A stretch of 64,000 nt of DNA, from assembly GCA_030144725.1 (NCBI GenBank), contig JASKMD010000014.1, positions 8,024,284 to 8,088,283 on the forward strand. The letters are read 5' to 3'. Shown one piece after another: positions 42,280 through 52,734 of this stretch. The first letter of the stretch is position 1; the number at the start of each line of letters is the position of its first letter. The notes under the pieces are model-generated. The model made no database searches and was not told the DNA's origin. It was given only the letters and a program-made list of their open reading frames with translations. Position numbers and translations under genes: made by a program. The DNA comes from Haematococcus lacustris. Taxonomy: Eukaryota; Chlorophyta; Chlorophyceae; Chlamydomonadales; Haematococcaceae.

Positions 42280-43504
42280 ATGCCTTTGGCTATTGCCAAG
42301 GTGGCAGCAAGGTGGTTGAGGAAAGGCGGTCGTGCCGTAGTGGCTCTTATCAGCCCTGATGGCTCTGCCATACCTCAACCTGAGGTGACCCCTCATGATG
42401 TCCCTGATGCTATCAAAGCTCAGTTGGATGCTCTGCTGGCAGAATACAGTGATGTGTTCACACCTCTCACTGGCTTGCCACCAGACCGCCCAGTGGGTCA
42501 TACTATACCCCTGGAGCCTGGTAACCGCCCACCTGCCACTCCCATGTACAGGCTAAGCAAGCCTGAGCATGACGAGCTGAAGCAACAAATACATGACCTC
42601 TTGGCTAAAGGTATGATTGAGCCAAGCTCTTCTCCTTATGCAGCTCCTGTACTGTTTGGTCAGAAGAAGTCAGGTGAATGAGAATGTGTATAGACTATAG
42701 ACAGCTCAACAAGATCACACTGCGTGACCAGTATCCACTGCCTCGCATTGATGACTTGTTTGACAAGCTGTCTGGCTGCAAAGTCTTCTCTTCCCTAGAC
42801 CTGCAGGCTGGTTACCACCAGATCAGGATAACTCCTGAGGATGTGCCTAAAACGGCCTTCCGCACACCTGAAGGTCACTTTCAGTTCAAGGTGTTATGCT
42901 TTGGACTGACCAACGCTCTAGCTACATTTCAACGGGTCATGAATGACGCCTTTGCTACTGTGCTGGGTAAGTGTGCCTTGGTGTATCTGGACGACATCCT
43001 TGTCATGTCTAGGTCAGTTCAGGATCACCTGCTGCACCTCAAGCAAGTATTTGAACTGCTGCGTAAGAATAAGTTGTATGCTAAACTATCTAAATGTGAG
43101 TTTATGCGCTATACACTTAAATTCTTAGGCCATCTGGTCACCTCTGGAGGCATTGCTGTAGACCCTGATAAGGTCTCAACAATAGCTAACTGGCCTATTC
43201 CCCAGTCCCTCCAGGGATTACAGTCATTTCTCGGCGCTGCTAATTATGTGCGCAAGTTTGTCTGTAATTTCAGCAATATTGCTGCACCTCTCACAAATCT
43301 TTGTGGTAAAGGCGGTCTGTCCTTTCCATGGCATGACTAGCCTGAGGTACCTTTGACAGCATTCAATGCTCTCAAAGCTGCCATCGCTGCAGTACCCATG
43401 CTGAGACTACCCGATCACACCAAACCGTTCCAGGTTTACTGTGATGCGTCCCTTCAGGGACTGGGTGCAGTCCTCATGCAGGATGGCTATCCATTGGCAT
43501 ATCT
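42280..43504 (+). pseudogene. G2 reverse transcriptase and start of RNase H
   Basis: 42280-42677 encodes the pre-RT region (YSDVFTPLTGLPPDRPVGHT, PSSSPYAAPVLF). A 1-base frameshift at about 42677 leads to 42678-43340 with RMCIDYRQLNKITLRDQYPL and the active site [15 protein letters not shown] replaces the usual Trp at 43338-43340, after which RNase H begins (MTAFNALKAAIAAVPMLRLP ... YCDASLQGLGAVL). It breaks off at 43504, where the insertion begins. Confidence 0.93.
43348..43504 (+). repeat. Left 157-bp direct repeat flanking the insertion in G2
   Basis: Identical to 45971-46127 except for one base (43499 a, 46122 t). It covers the start of the RNase H domain. Confidence 0.97.
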
Positions 43505-43764
43505 GAAGTGTAAGCAAAATACAGGATCAAATAATTCTTCATAATCCGGGTTGATATTGGGTCCTCATCAGGTCAATCTTACATACATAGCCAGATTTGT
43601 ATAGTCGCCCTCATTTGCTATCACAATAAGCAGCATACCATGTCTCTCAATACAACGACCTCATTGTTCCGCAGCAACTCATGCATAGTAAAAAGTTGAT
43701 ACTGTGTACCCAGGGGCTGGAGGGTGCAAATAAGGGGATGGTGCACAGAGTGATGTGCTGGCCA

Positions 43765-44200
43765 TATGGGGGTAGGGCGCCGCGCTGGCCATATGGGGGT
43801 AGGGCGCCGCGCTGGCCATGTGAGGGTAGGGCGCCGCGCTGGCCATGTGAGGGTAGGGCGCCGCGCTGGCCATATGGGGGTAGGGCGCCGCGCTGGCCAT
43901 GTGAGGGTAGGGCACCGCGCTGGCCATATGGGGGTAGGGCGCCGCGCTGGCCATGTGAGGGTAGGGCGCCGCGCTGGCCATGTGAGAGTAGGGTGCCGCG
44001 CTGGCCATATGGGGGTAGGGCGCCGCGCTGGCCATGTGGGGATGGGGGTAGGGCGCCGCGCTGGCTGTGTGAGGGTAGGGCGCCACACTGGCCATGTGAG
44101 GGTGAGGGTAGGGCGCCGCACTGGCCATGTGAGGGTAGGGCGCCGCGCTGGCCATGTGGGGGTGGGGGTAGGGCAGGGTTGCAGGTAGGGCAGGGTTGCA
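43765..44200. repeat. 27-bp minisatellite (GCCATATGGGGGTAGGGCGCC core)
   Basis: About 15 copies with atg-tgagg/tat-ggggg variants. All frames stay open on both strands, so frames here are not evidence of coding. Confidence 0.93.
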
Positions 44201-44418
44201 GGTAGGGTAGGGTTGCAGGTTGCATGGCGAGAGAAGGGCGCCATGGGAGTGGCAGGGATGGAGACGCCGCTAGTTGGGCAAGCGACCGGCGTGTAGTAGC
44301 CCACAGACGGGTGGTATAAGGGCTCATTGGGTGCAGAGGGGTAGGCAGTGTCATGATTAGCAATAGCCTAGATGATAGCACGCCTACTAGCAACTAGCAA
44401 GCATGTTGCACCACCCAC

Positions 44419-45511
44419 CTCTCCTGCGGCATAGGCAGCCTTGTCATGCCCATCCACCAAATCTCGTAGCTCCTTCCACACACCAGTCTTGGCCAACAGG
44501 TTAGGCCTCTCCGCCTCCGGAATGTTGGTGAAGCGGTTCAGCCTGCTATGCTCAAAAATGATGGCACGCTGCAGGTTGGTGATGCGCAAAGAGATCGACC
44601 GGGCATTGAACTTGCCCTTGCTCTTGACGTTGCGAGCGTCTGCAATTGTAACAAGTCATGTTTGTGACATGCATATGGTGCAGAAACAAGGATGGGCTGG
44701 GTACAACTAATATGGGTAGCAGTAAACATATAGCATCACCTACTTGGCACAAAGATGGACATGACTGCACACAATAGCTTGGGGGTCTTGTAGTAGGCAT
44801 CATGAAAGTGCTTCGCCCTGTCAGGTGGTGATCCCAGGACGGCGTCACCAAGAAATTTCTTCATCACTGCCAGCTGCAAACGGCAGAGACGGCAAGTTGA
44901 TATCAGTACTGCATAGATTTGATGATATCCACTTGTGCAACTATTGCTCTACATGCTTTCTCTTGCCTGGACTGATGTTGGGACGTCCCCGGAGACTGGA
45001 AACTTTCCATCTCTCAGGGTAGCTTGCCAAAATGCGTAGGTTTACGCGGGGCCAAAGCCGACTCCGTTGCTAACTTGGTGGCCTCCGACATGCCCCCGCG
45101 TTGCTGCAAAGCAGCTGTTGATGGGTCATCATACAACTGCGCCAGTACAGCATCGTCGACGTCGTCGTCGTCGTCGTCGGGGGCTGGCGCTGTGGCAGGG
45201 GCTGGGGCTGGCAATCCTGTTGGGGCGGGCACCAGCACCACAGTAGGAGCTGCGGCATCAGCGGCTGCATCGGTGGCTGGGGCTTCTGTTGCGGGCGCCA
45301 TCTGTCGTTGACCATCTTGACCAGTTACACGCCCAGAGCGGCGCGGCGGCATTGGCAACATCGTTGTTGCTGCTGTCGTAACGGCGGGTTTGTGAAGGCT
45401 TCGCCCCAACAGCGTGAAGATGGCTGGTGTGGTATTGTTCGACGGCCCTGAGCTCACAACGGATCCACCGGACCTGCGGCCTGATGTTGCGGTGATGGTA
45501 CTAGACTGCAT
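44419..45511 (-). CDS. Unrecognised multi-exon gene fragment within the G2 insertion
   Basis: Transcribed right to left. A first open segment (45511-45014) contains MPPRRSGRVTGQDGQ and an acidic DDDDDDVDDAVL stretch. Exon B (44873-44744; acceptor tttgcag, donor A|GTAGGT) encodes LAVMKKFLGDAVLGSPPDRA ... LLCAVMSIFVP. Exon C (44639-44419; acceptor attgcag, donor GAG|GTGGGT) joins in matching phase 1 and encodes NVKSKGKFNARSISLRITNL and RLNRFTNIPEAERPNLL. Exons B and C look genuinely coding; how the first segment splices is unclear, and the 3' end is missing. It may be a captured host gene or a transposon gene. Confidence 0.5.
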
Positions 45512-45828
45512 GACTGCGCTGGGGAATGGAGTGCCAGCGAGACACGGGGAGCTAACCTTTGACCTATGTCACACATTATGGCTTGCACGCAACCTGCAAG
45601 CCGCGACTTGCAAGCCGACCAGAGCCGAGACGGGAAAGAGCTAGGTCCCCGCAGTAGTTACGATGCGACAGGGTAGCTGGAATGCGAGGAATGGGCGGAT
45701 AAGGGTATATGTTTATAATGCCAGCCTGGCATGAGAGCTTCGGGATGCGAGCTGCGAGCCGGATAGAATCGTTGGGGTGCAATTGCCAAACGCCGCATGC
45801 TATCAATACAGTTCACAAGGAAGCTTCG

Positions 45829-45945
45829 CTTTTGTATAATTGACGGGCCGCGGGGTGCGCTTTTGTATAATTGACGGGCCGCGGGGTACGCTTTTGTATA
45901 ATTGACGGGCCGCGGGGGACGCTTTTGTATAATTGCCGCGGGCAC
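45829..45945. repeat. 31-bp tandem repeat, four copies
   Basis: Unit begins GCTTTTGTATAATTGACGGG and ends CCGCGGGGYRC; the fourth copy is partial. Confidence 0.95.
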
Positions 45946-45970
45946 TTCAGATATACCAGATAATCGCCTC

Positions 45971-48075
45971 TACCTTTGACAGCATTCAATGCTCTCAAAG
46001 CTGCCATCGCTGCAGTACCCATGCTGAGACTACCCGATCACACCAAACCGTTCCAGGTTTACTGTGATGCGTCCCTTCAGGGACTGGGTGCAGTCCTCAT
46101 GCAGGATGGCTATCCATTGGCTTATCTAAGCCGTAAGCTATCACCTGCTGAGATCAACTACACAACTGGTGAACAAGAGTTCCTCTCTTTAGTCACAGCA
46201 TGCAAAGAATGGCGCTGCTATTTAGAAGGCGTGCCATTCACTCTATTCACCGGTCACCAGCCTTTGGTTGCCTTGCCTACCCAGAAAGTGCTATATAGGC
46301 GCCAGGCCAGGTGGTAGAGTTTATGAGCAGGTTCTCATACAGGCTCGTGCATATTGCCGGCACTGTGAACCCTGCAGACCCTTTGTCCCGGATTGTGCAC
46401 GATTCTCCAGAAAGTGCCTCGGTGTGTGCTGTCACCACCAGGAGGCAGGCCAAGCTTTCTTTGGAGGGGGGGGGAGCTCGTGAGGCTGGCCTTCGTGCCG
46501 CTGCCCCGGCTGCCATTGTTGCGAAATCCCCCCTTGCTCTGTCACAATTTGAGAAAGATACCACGTGTGTTGAAGCCATGTTGGACCCGATAGGGTCTGA
46601 GACCCCTGTTACACAGATTGAGACAGCGCAATATCCTGCGGCTCCAGCTGCTCCTATGGGACTTTCTGATCAACTGACCCTTGGATACCAGCAGGACCCT
46701 GCGTTTACTGCTGAAGCTGATCATTCTGGAATGTACCAGGACACCGACGGTCTCTGGCGGATCTCTGGTAAGGACTTAGTGGTGGTCCCCAATGTGCCTG
46801 AACTGCGTGAGCACATTCTGCACGAGATGCATGATGCTGCCTATGCTGGCCATGTGGGAATGACCAAAACCCTCGAGCGTGTCACACGTGTATTCTGGTG
46901 GAACACTGTGCGTGCTGATGTAAGGGACTATGTTGGGACATGTGATGCGTGTCAACGCGATAAGTCCTCCAACTCTAAGCCAGGTGGTCTGTTGAGACCC
47001 CTGACTGTCCCAGGGTATCGGTGGGAGCATGTGTCTATGGACCTTGTAACCAAGCTGCCTGCTGGGACCCACGGCTATGATGCCATCTGTGTCATTGTTG
47101 ACCGCCTGAGCAAAATGGTACATTTTGTGCCCTGCAAGGAGTCCATGAATGCCATGGCCTTCACCCGGCTGTTCATTAACAATGTGTTCAGGTTACACGG
47201 CCTTCCGGCTGAAGTACTCACCGATCGTGGTGCACACTTTAATAATAAGTTCTAGCATGCTGTTAAAAAGCTGCTGGGTATGAAGACTAATATGTCTACT
47301 GCCTACAGGCCACAGAGTGATGGCCAGACTGAGAGGTACAATCGTGTACTTGAGGAAATGCTTCGTCATTACATCTCTCCCACTCAGGCTGACTGGCCTG
47401 ATCACCTTGCCTTGGCTGAGTTTGCCGTAAACAACTCATGGCAGGAGTCTATACACTCCACGCCCTTCTTCCTCAACACAGGCCAGAGCCCTGTCACTCC
47501 TGGGCTGCGTGACCTGCCTGATGGCGGCCGCTGCCCCTCTGCCCATGCCTTTGCCACTTGGTGGAAAGAAGGTGTTGCCCATGCAAGGCGGCACATGGCT
47601 GATGCGCAGGCTAGGTACAAGCGTCATGCTGACACTGGCCTGAAAGACGTGGAGTTTGAGGTGGGTGCACAGGTCTTGCTGAGCACCAGGAACCTGCGCA
47701 TTAAGACAGGCAAGGTCCGCAAGTTTGTGCCACGTTATGTGGGACCCTTCGTGGTTGAGGCTAAGATCAATGCCAATGCCTACAGACTCACTCTGCCTGC
47801 CAACATGACCCTGTCTTCCATGTGTCACTGCTCAAGAAGTACTCTGGCAGTGACGTGGGCATCATGCCTCCTCCTGTGGAATGGATGGATGAGACTCCTG
47901 TGTACTATGTTGAGCGTCTGCTTGACCACAGATACGTCCGTGCAGGAAAGGCTGGGGAGTTCCTGGTCTAGTGGGAAGGCTATGACGCCTCCTTCAATAG
48001 TTGGGAGCCACGAGCCAACCTGACTGGCTGTGACAAGCTTCTGGCTGAGTACAATGCCATCCACTGTCTCAAGTG
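45971..48075 (+). pseudogene. G2 RNase H, integrase and chromodomain
   Basis: 45971-46316 resumes RNase H (YCDASLQGLGAVL, YLSRKLSPAEINYTTGEQEF). A missing base at about 46315 shifts the frame to 46311-47255: linker, HHCC finger (HDAAYAGHVGM ... CDACQRDKS) and integrase core ([33 protein letters not shown]), ended by TAG at 47253-47255. It continues at 47280 (QSDGQTERYNRVLEEMLRHY) and, after another shift at about 47820, with a chromodomain (WEGYDASFNSWEPRANLTG) that contains a TAG at 47969-47971. No full-length product is possible. Confidence 0.92.
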
Positions 48076-48306
48076 AAGACCCAGCCTATTAGGTGTTCCT
48101 GCTGAAGTGCTGTGGTGTGCTATGGGTTGTGCTGTGTGTGTGAGCAGCCTTCTGGCTGGATGGTTGCATTCTTGCACCTGAGCTATCATGCTCCTGGCTA
48201 TCATGTGTGTTAACCAATCATGGTTCACACTAGCCCCAATAAGCAGTATTGGCTGCGAGTCCTTGGATCTCCTTGGGCGGAACGGACCTCTTCTGGGGGG
48301 GGTGAA

Positions 48307-48580
48307 TGTAACGGCGAGCCTTGAGCGACACCGTTCCCCTTTGCCCGCGACACCTGTGTACTGCCTATGGCGGGCGCAGGTGGGCGCATTACTTTTACCG
48401 AGTGAGTAGGGCAGGTTAAAGCCTAGCAGCGCAAGCTGTGAGGACAACTGGTTCGATTCCAGGGGGCCCCGTTCTAAGCCCTAGCCCTCTCACGAGGTTT
48501 TCCTGTAAACTTCTCCATGGCAGTTTTCCTCGCAACACGCAAGACGGTCTCTCGGCTAACAACGTGCACTGCACGTTACA
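48307..48580 (+). repeat. G2 3' LTR, 274 bp
   Basis: Begins TGTAACGG directly after a purine-rich tract and ends CGTTACA. It matches the solo LTR at 34413-34686. It contains an exact B-box GGTTCGATTCC in a CTGG..CCAG stem. Confidence 0.95.
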
Positions 48581-48617
48581 TAGTAGCCTGTGTGAAACAC
48601 ATGTTCACAGCGCATGC

Positions 48618-48893
48618 CTAGACCCCTGCCAGACCCACTGACCTAGCATGTATGTCGTGGTTTGCTTTTGAAGGCTGCAGAAATGACGCGATGTCCTGGC
48701 TGAACCTTGCCACATGTGCAGCCTGAGCTGCAACGGCTTCCTTTTTCTGCTGCTCCGACCTATTCTCAAGGCACTTATCAGCCCTCTCGATAATGTCGTC
48801 GAAGGAGAGACCAGAAAAAAACAATTCCTTCGGACATGCTGCCTGCAGCTCATAGTATATGCTTTGATGTGGTGGAAATGAGGGCCATTGCAA
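48618..48893 (-). CDS. Small unrecognised coding fragment
   Basis: Of three overlapping minus-strand frames, this one has protein-like composition (ELQAACPKELFFSGLSFDDI, then IERADKCLENRSEQQKKEAV) with an amphipathic, partly coiled-coil look. No start context, splice partner or domain is evident. It may be an exon of a transposon protein. Confidence 0.25.
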   Translation of the reverse strand: MQWPSFPPHQSIYYELQAACPKELFFSGLSFDDIIERADKCLENRSEQQKKEAVAAQAAHVARFSQDIASFLQPSKANHDIHARSVGLAGV

Positions 48894-49423
48894 CGCTTAG
48901 GCATGTTGCGAGCGAGCTGCGACAGCCCGATGCGAGATGCGAACCACCCCGTTACCGAACATAACCGCCGGCCCTCGCGCAAGCGCTGTTGTAGACCGTA
49001 CCTACTGGCACCCGCGTTAGAGAGAACGCCGCATCCATATACATTAACCTTGCCACCTGGACACTTGTCGACACTGGTGGGCGCCCTGGCCGTGCAGGCC
49101 CTTTGATGCAGTAGGCATATCGGGAAGGCTCGCTGATCACGGCTGTGTAAGCGCGGCATCAAATGGCTCACGGTACACTTTGCCAAACAGACCTTGTGGG
49201 ACCTGACTACTGGCCGCAGCCACCTGCATGGACACATGGGAAAATTTGTGAGATTTTTCATCTTGACCCTACCTAGTCACCTATACTCCACCACCTCCCT
49301 ATACTGCCAACAACCCCCTATCCTCAACCCCCTCACCTGAAGGACTCAGGCGGCGTGTCAAGGAGGGTCTCACACGGCCAGCACGGCAGCGACTGTTGCA
49401 CTCGGCTGAGTGCCCTCGCCCAC
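48894..49423. other. No gene recognised
   Basis: No domain or repeat seen. Confidence 0.35.
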
Positions 49424-49555
49424 TCAGGCAAATTAGTAACAGCATATTTCAGAATCGCGGCTTGAGATTTGCACATAGCCATATGACATGGTTGTAAGAT
49501 TGGGGTTTGAACGAAAATTCATAAATATGCATGGTTGGTGAGATATCGCTAAGGT
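49424..49555 (+). repeat. Dispersed repeat R3, copy 2
   Basis: Matches 36156-36287 in order and spacing but is clearly diverged. It is followed by GTGCAGTACTGCAC and GGTGCAGTACTACACC palindrome-like motifs (49560-49820) and then AT-rich sequence. Confidence 0.75.
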
Positions 49556-49862
49556 GATGTGTTGTACCACTCGGTGTGGTGCAGTGTAGCACCATTGGGT
49601 GCATTGTAGTCGTGCACTGGGGACAGGTGCAGTACTACACCATGAGAACCAATGTGATTTATAAGAACAACCATCTCTAAACCAATAAAATACCAATGAA
49701 TTATCAACATAACTACTTTATTACATCACAAAACTACTAGACTGTATATGGTGCAGTTTTTGACGATGAGGTTTGGTGCATTGTTGCGTCATTAGGTATG
49801 GTGCAGTACTGCACTATAAGTAGTAGCTTTGAAAGAGTTTAACTAAATATTAATTATATAAT

Positions 49863-50504
49863 TCACGAATTTCGCTGATTACTACGAAATTTTTCACGAT
49901 GTTGGTGGGCATGGGCCAATAGTCTCATTCCGAGGCGAATCGTGTAATTTGCGTGTGTGCCGTCTCCGGGCAGGCCGCGGCACAGCTGCAGGAACAGATT
50001 CCTGCAGCTCAGGTTCGGGATGTCTGCTGCGGAGACTGGGATGTCTGTGTCTGTGTATGACAGTGGCTGGCCTTGCGCGTCAAGCTGGTCGGCCACATGA
50101 AGGGTAAACAAGCCGCGCACGAGGAAGCCCAACAGCAGGCTGCCAATCACCCCTCGCTCGCTGATGGCCTTCACTCGTGGGCGCACAGCCTTGTCAAGGA
50201 AGGCGTCCCAAAGCGCTTGCGGGAGGTGGTCAGTGAGGTGGGCTAACTTGGCCTTTCTTGCGTGGAACGTAATGTCCCTGCTGCGGGCAGCGCGGGCCTC
50301 TCCTGAAGCCTTCCTTTTGCGCTGTGCCTCGGTCAAGTCGGGTTGGCCTGCCTCGTCGCGGTCAACTATGTCGAAGTCGGGGTCCTCCGGCACTGCTCTA
50401 GGCCCACCCACACCGGTTCGTCTCTTCTTCCTCGCCATAAACAATAGCAACGCGAGGCAGCTACATATACTAAGGATTTTCGTGCTTGTCACACACATGT
50501 CCAC
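49863..50504 (-). CDS. Unrecognised ORF, probably transposon-encoded
   Basis: Up to 213 residues. An internal Met gives MARKKRRTGVGGPRAVPEDP, a basic likely nuclear start, followed by FDIVDRDEAGQPDLTEAQRK, a segment HLPQALWDAFLDKAVRPRVK and SAADIPNLSCRNLFLQLCRG. No known catalytic motif is visible. It lies immediately beside R3 copy 2, pointing toward it, which suggests R3 is the 3' end of the element encoding this protein. The frame is open and compositionally coding. Confidence 0.45.
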   Translation of the reverse strand: MDMCVTSTKILSICSCLALLLFMARKKRRTGVGGPRAVPEDPDFDIVDRDEAGQPDLTEAQRKRKASGEARAARSRDITFHARKAKLAHLTDHLPQALWDAFLDKAVRPRVKAISERGVIGSLLLGFLVRGLFTLHVADQLDAQGQPLSYTDTDIPVSAADIPNLSCRNLFLQLCRGLPGDGTHANYTIRLGMRLLAHAHQHREKFRSNQRNS

Positions 50505-52198
50505 ATGGTTGTTTCAAGTATTTGTTGGTTGTCCACGGACCTTTTTCTGAACGCGAGTTATTTGAAGATTATTTGAAGATTCGTCTTAGAATGAGAGGAA
50601 TGACGTTTTGTTTTGCCGCCGTGCTGGTCAGTGTTCGCAGCGGCGTTCGCTTGACCTTTCCCATATCGCAAATACTCTGGAATGGCAATGGGCATGTGGG
50701 ATGGCGGCCACGGCTGAATGGACGACGTCGACAGCGATGATGACATTGAGGTCGTCATTGCACTAGGCATTCTTCCGCTGCTGTTGGCAGCCATCTTGCC
50801 TCTTGTGGCCGACCTCGCCCCCCCGCAGTAAGTTTTTCTAGCAAATACATGCTCGCTCTCTTTCACGTCAACGCAATGCAGGTGTGCTGCAACAGACAAC
50901 ATGTGTGGTGTAGTGGATGAGCAGCAACAGTAGGATGCAGGTGTGTTGCAGTACATGCTGCAACAGGCTGCAGGTGTGGTGCAGTGGATGAGCAGCAGCA
51001 GCAGCAGCAGAAGCAGGCGGCTGCAGGTGTGGTCAAGTGGATGAGCAACTGCAGAAGGCTACAAGTGTGTTGCAGTGGATGAGCAGCAGCAGCAGGCTGC
51101 AGGTGTGGTGCAGTGGATGAGCAGCAGCAGTAGCAGCAGGCTGCACGTGTGGTCAAGTGGATGAGCATCGGCAACAGCAACAACAGCCTGCAGGTGTGAT
51201 GCATTGCAGGCTATAGCAGGCAGCAAGTGTGTTGCAGTAATTGAGCCATGTTTTCAACATGTAAGATTGGTAAACCTCAACACAGCCCAGCAGTTATGCT
51301 TTGGTTGCTGTATAAGATGTAAAAACGACGTCATACCTCAACATGAGTAAGAGAAAGAACAGTACATGAGCTGCAGCAACATGCTGCAACATAGCCTGTC
51401 TCAACACCGACTCAACGAATGTCAACACATCACTAAGCACAATAGCCAAGTACCAATGTTGTGCCATGCCAACAGGCCTGTATCACGCCAACATGCCTTG
51501 CCACTCTCATACAATGGTTTGTGGGTGGGTCATGTACACCCTGTGCAGCACTCATCAGCCTTGTTACCGTCACTTCCTGCCCACTTGTTTGTGATGGCAG
51601 CATACATATTGTAACCAGCCTGGATAGATGGCCCCACCCCTTCTATAAGGCTGTACCGCTCAACGCAACGGGGCTAAAATCTTGACACCGCAAAGTGGGG
51701 TACGGAGTGGTGTGCAGTGGACATCGCGCCAATGAACATGGTGGTGATGGCGAAATGCGTTGGGCTTCAGCGCCGCGTACACGGCAGCACTTCGCTAGGC
51801 ATGGCAGGCGCAGTTCGCTATCACGGCAATGCGTCCTCGATGGTGAGGGGGCTCGCCATTGAGCAGGCTGCTGGCTGGCTAACGACCATCAACGACTAAT
51901 TCGATTCAACAATCTCCAGCAATCTTGCCTTCGGTGCCCACGTGCGGGGGTCCTCGTAGATAATCAAAGTAATTACAAGTAACTTAAAAAAGTGTGTTAG
52001 CAACCTACTGCGCCTCAACGCCTCCTTGGTGGTCCCGAATCTGAAGCGCACTTCGACGTAGCACGTAGTGTGGTTGGCGGTCGCTAAGCTGCTGCCCAAC
52101 CACGGCAAATTTCATAAGAAGGTTCAAATAATCTTTGAATTTGACGTGTTTTCAGAAAAAGGTCCCACATGGTTGTTTACATTGTCCACATGGTTGTT
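50498..52198. mobile_element. Candidate 1.7-kb inverted-repeat element
   Basis: GACCTTTTTCTGAA at 50538-50551 faces TTCAGAAAAAGGTC at 52151-52164. Further inward, aagattatttgaa (about 50565-50577) faces ttcaaataatctt (52123-52135). Outside both arms lies the same 16-bp direct repeat TGTCCACATGGTTGTT (50498-50513 and 52183-52198). No transposase was recognised; the interior holds a minisatellite and short frames. Confidence 0.55.
50876..51235. repeat. Minisatellite of GCAGGTGTGGTGCAGTGGAT units
   Basis: About seven imperfect units of 45-60 bp containing AGCAGCAGCAG runs and GGTGTGGTGCAGTGGATGAG. Confidence 0.88.
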
Positions 52199-52202
52199 GT
52201 TT

Positions 52203-52353
52203 GGGATCGGTGATGGTTGGGCGTGTGTGATAGGCGTTGGCAGGTTTGGCTGGGCTGGGTTTGCTGCATGCCCTGCCTTGGCTGCATCCTAGCTGGCTCC
52301 CCTGGCCATGCCCTGCCCTGCCTGCAGAGGCTGCACCCCGCTGGCCTGCACCC
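52203..52353 (+). pseudogene. 151-bp copy of a PDI intron 10/exon 11 junction
   Basis: Matches 11220-11370 over its full length with a handful of substitutions. It includes the polypyrimidine/acceptor region (gccctgcctgcag) and the first codons of exon 11 (RLHPAGLHP). It breaks at both ends within unrelated sequence and begins 4 bp after the right end of the 50498-52198 element. It cannot encode anything by itself. Confidence 0.93.
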
Positions 52354-52734
52354 CGCTGCGAGCCTATCAGCGATGGTGTGGGATAGTAAGCCTACACCAC
52401 CGCGCTTGACAACGCTCGCCCGCTAGAAAACGATGGCACCAGGTATGCATAGCCCGACGCAGCACCCGCCGAGGCAAAACCTAGCGGCATATTCCTCTCT
52501 ACATACGCGCTAATGAGCTTTTATGTTAGTAGTGAACACCTACACCCGCGTCCTTTGCGAGAGTGATAATTGATACCTGAGAGTGCGAGAGGCGACCTTG
52601 AATAATGCATTGCAGGCATCTTTGTAGTGATTTTGTTGCGCGATGCCACCGCGCAGTGTCGCTTAGTCATTTGTGCCAACAACACGCACCATCGCTCAGA
52701 ATACCAAGGCAGTCCAAGTTTGCAAGCGACAGTC

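Larger units (their letters stand above)
43505..45970. other. 2.47-kb insertion inside G2
   Basis: Contains a 27-bp minisatellite (43765-44200), exons of an unrecognised minus-strand gene (44419-45511) and a 31-bp tandem repeat (45829-45945). No terminal inverted repeats or LTRs were seen at its ends. The long flanking duplication is unlike a transposition footprint. Confidence 0.85.
42280..48580 (+). mobile_element. Ty3/gypsy chromovirus-type retrotransposon G2, 5'-truncated and split
   Basis: Lacks the 5' LTR, gag and protease. It retains RT, RNase H, integrase and chromodomain regions in several broken frames, a purine-rich tract (ctggggggggtgaa) and a 274-bp 3' LTR. It is interrupted at 43505-45970 by foreign sequence and a 157-bp duplication. 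In-frame stops at 43338-43340, 47253-47255 and 47969-47971 and frameshifts near 42677, 46315 and 47820 make it a pseudo-element. Confidence 0.93.

Noticed and set aside
43647..44393. Minus-strand 248-residue frame (GQRGALPSH repeats)
   Set aside because: 27-bp minisatellite, open in all frames.
52203..52353. A second PDI gene
   Set aside because: Only 151 bp of intron/exon sequence is present, with breaks at both ends.
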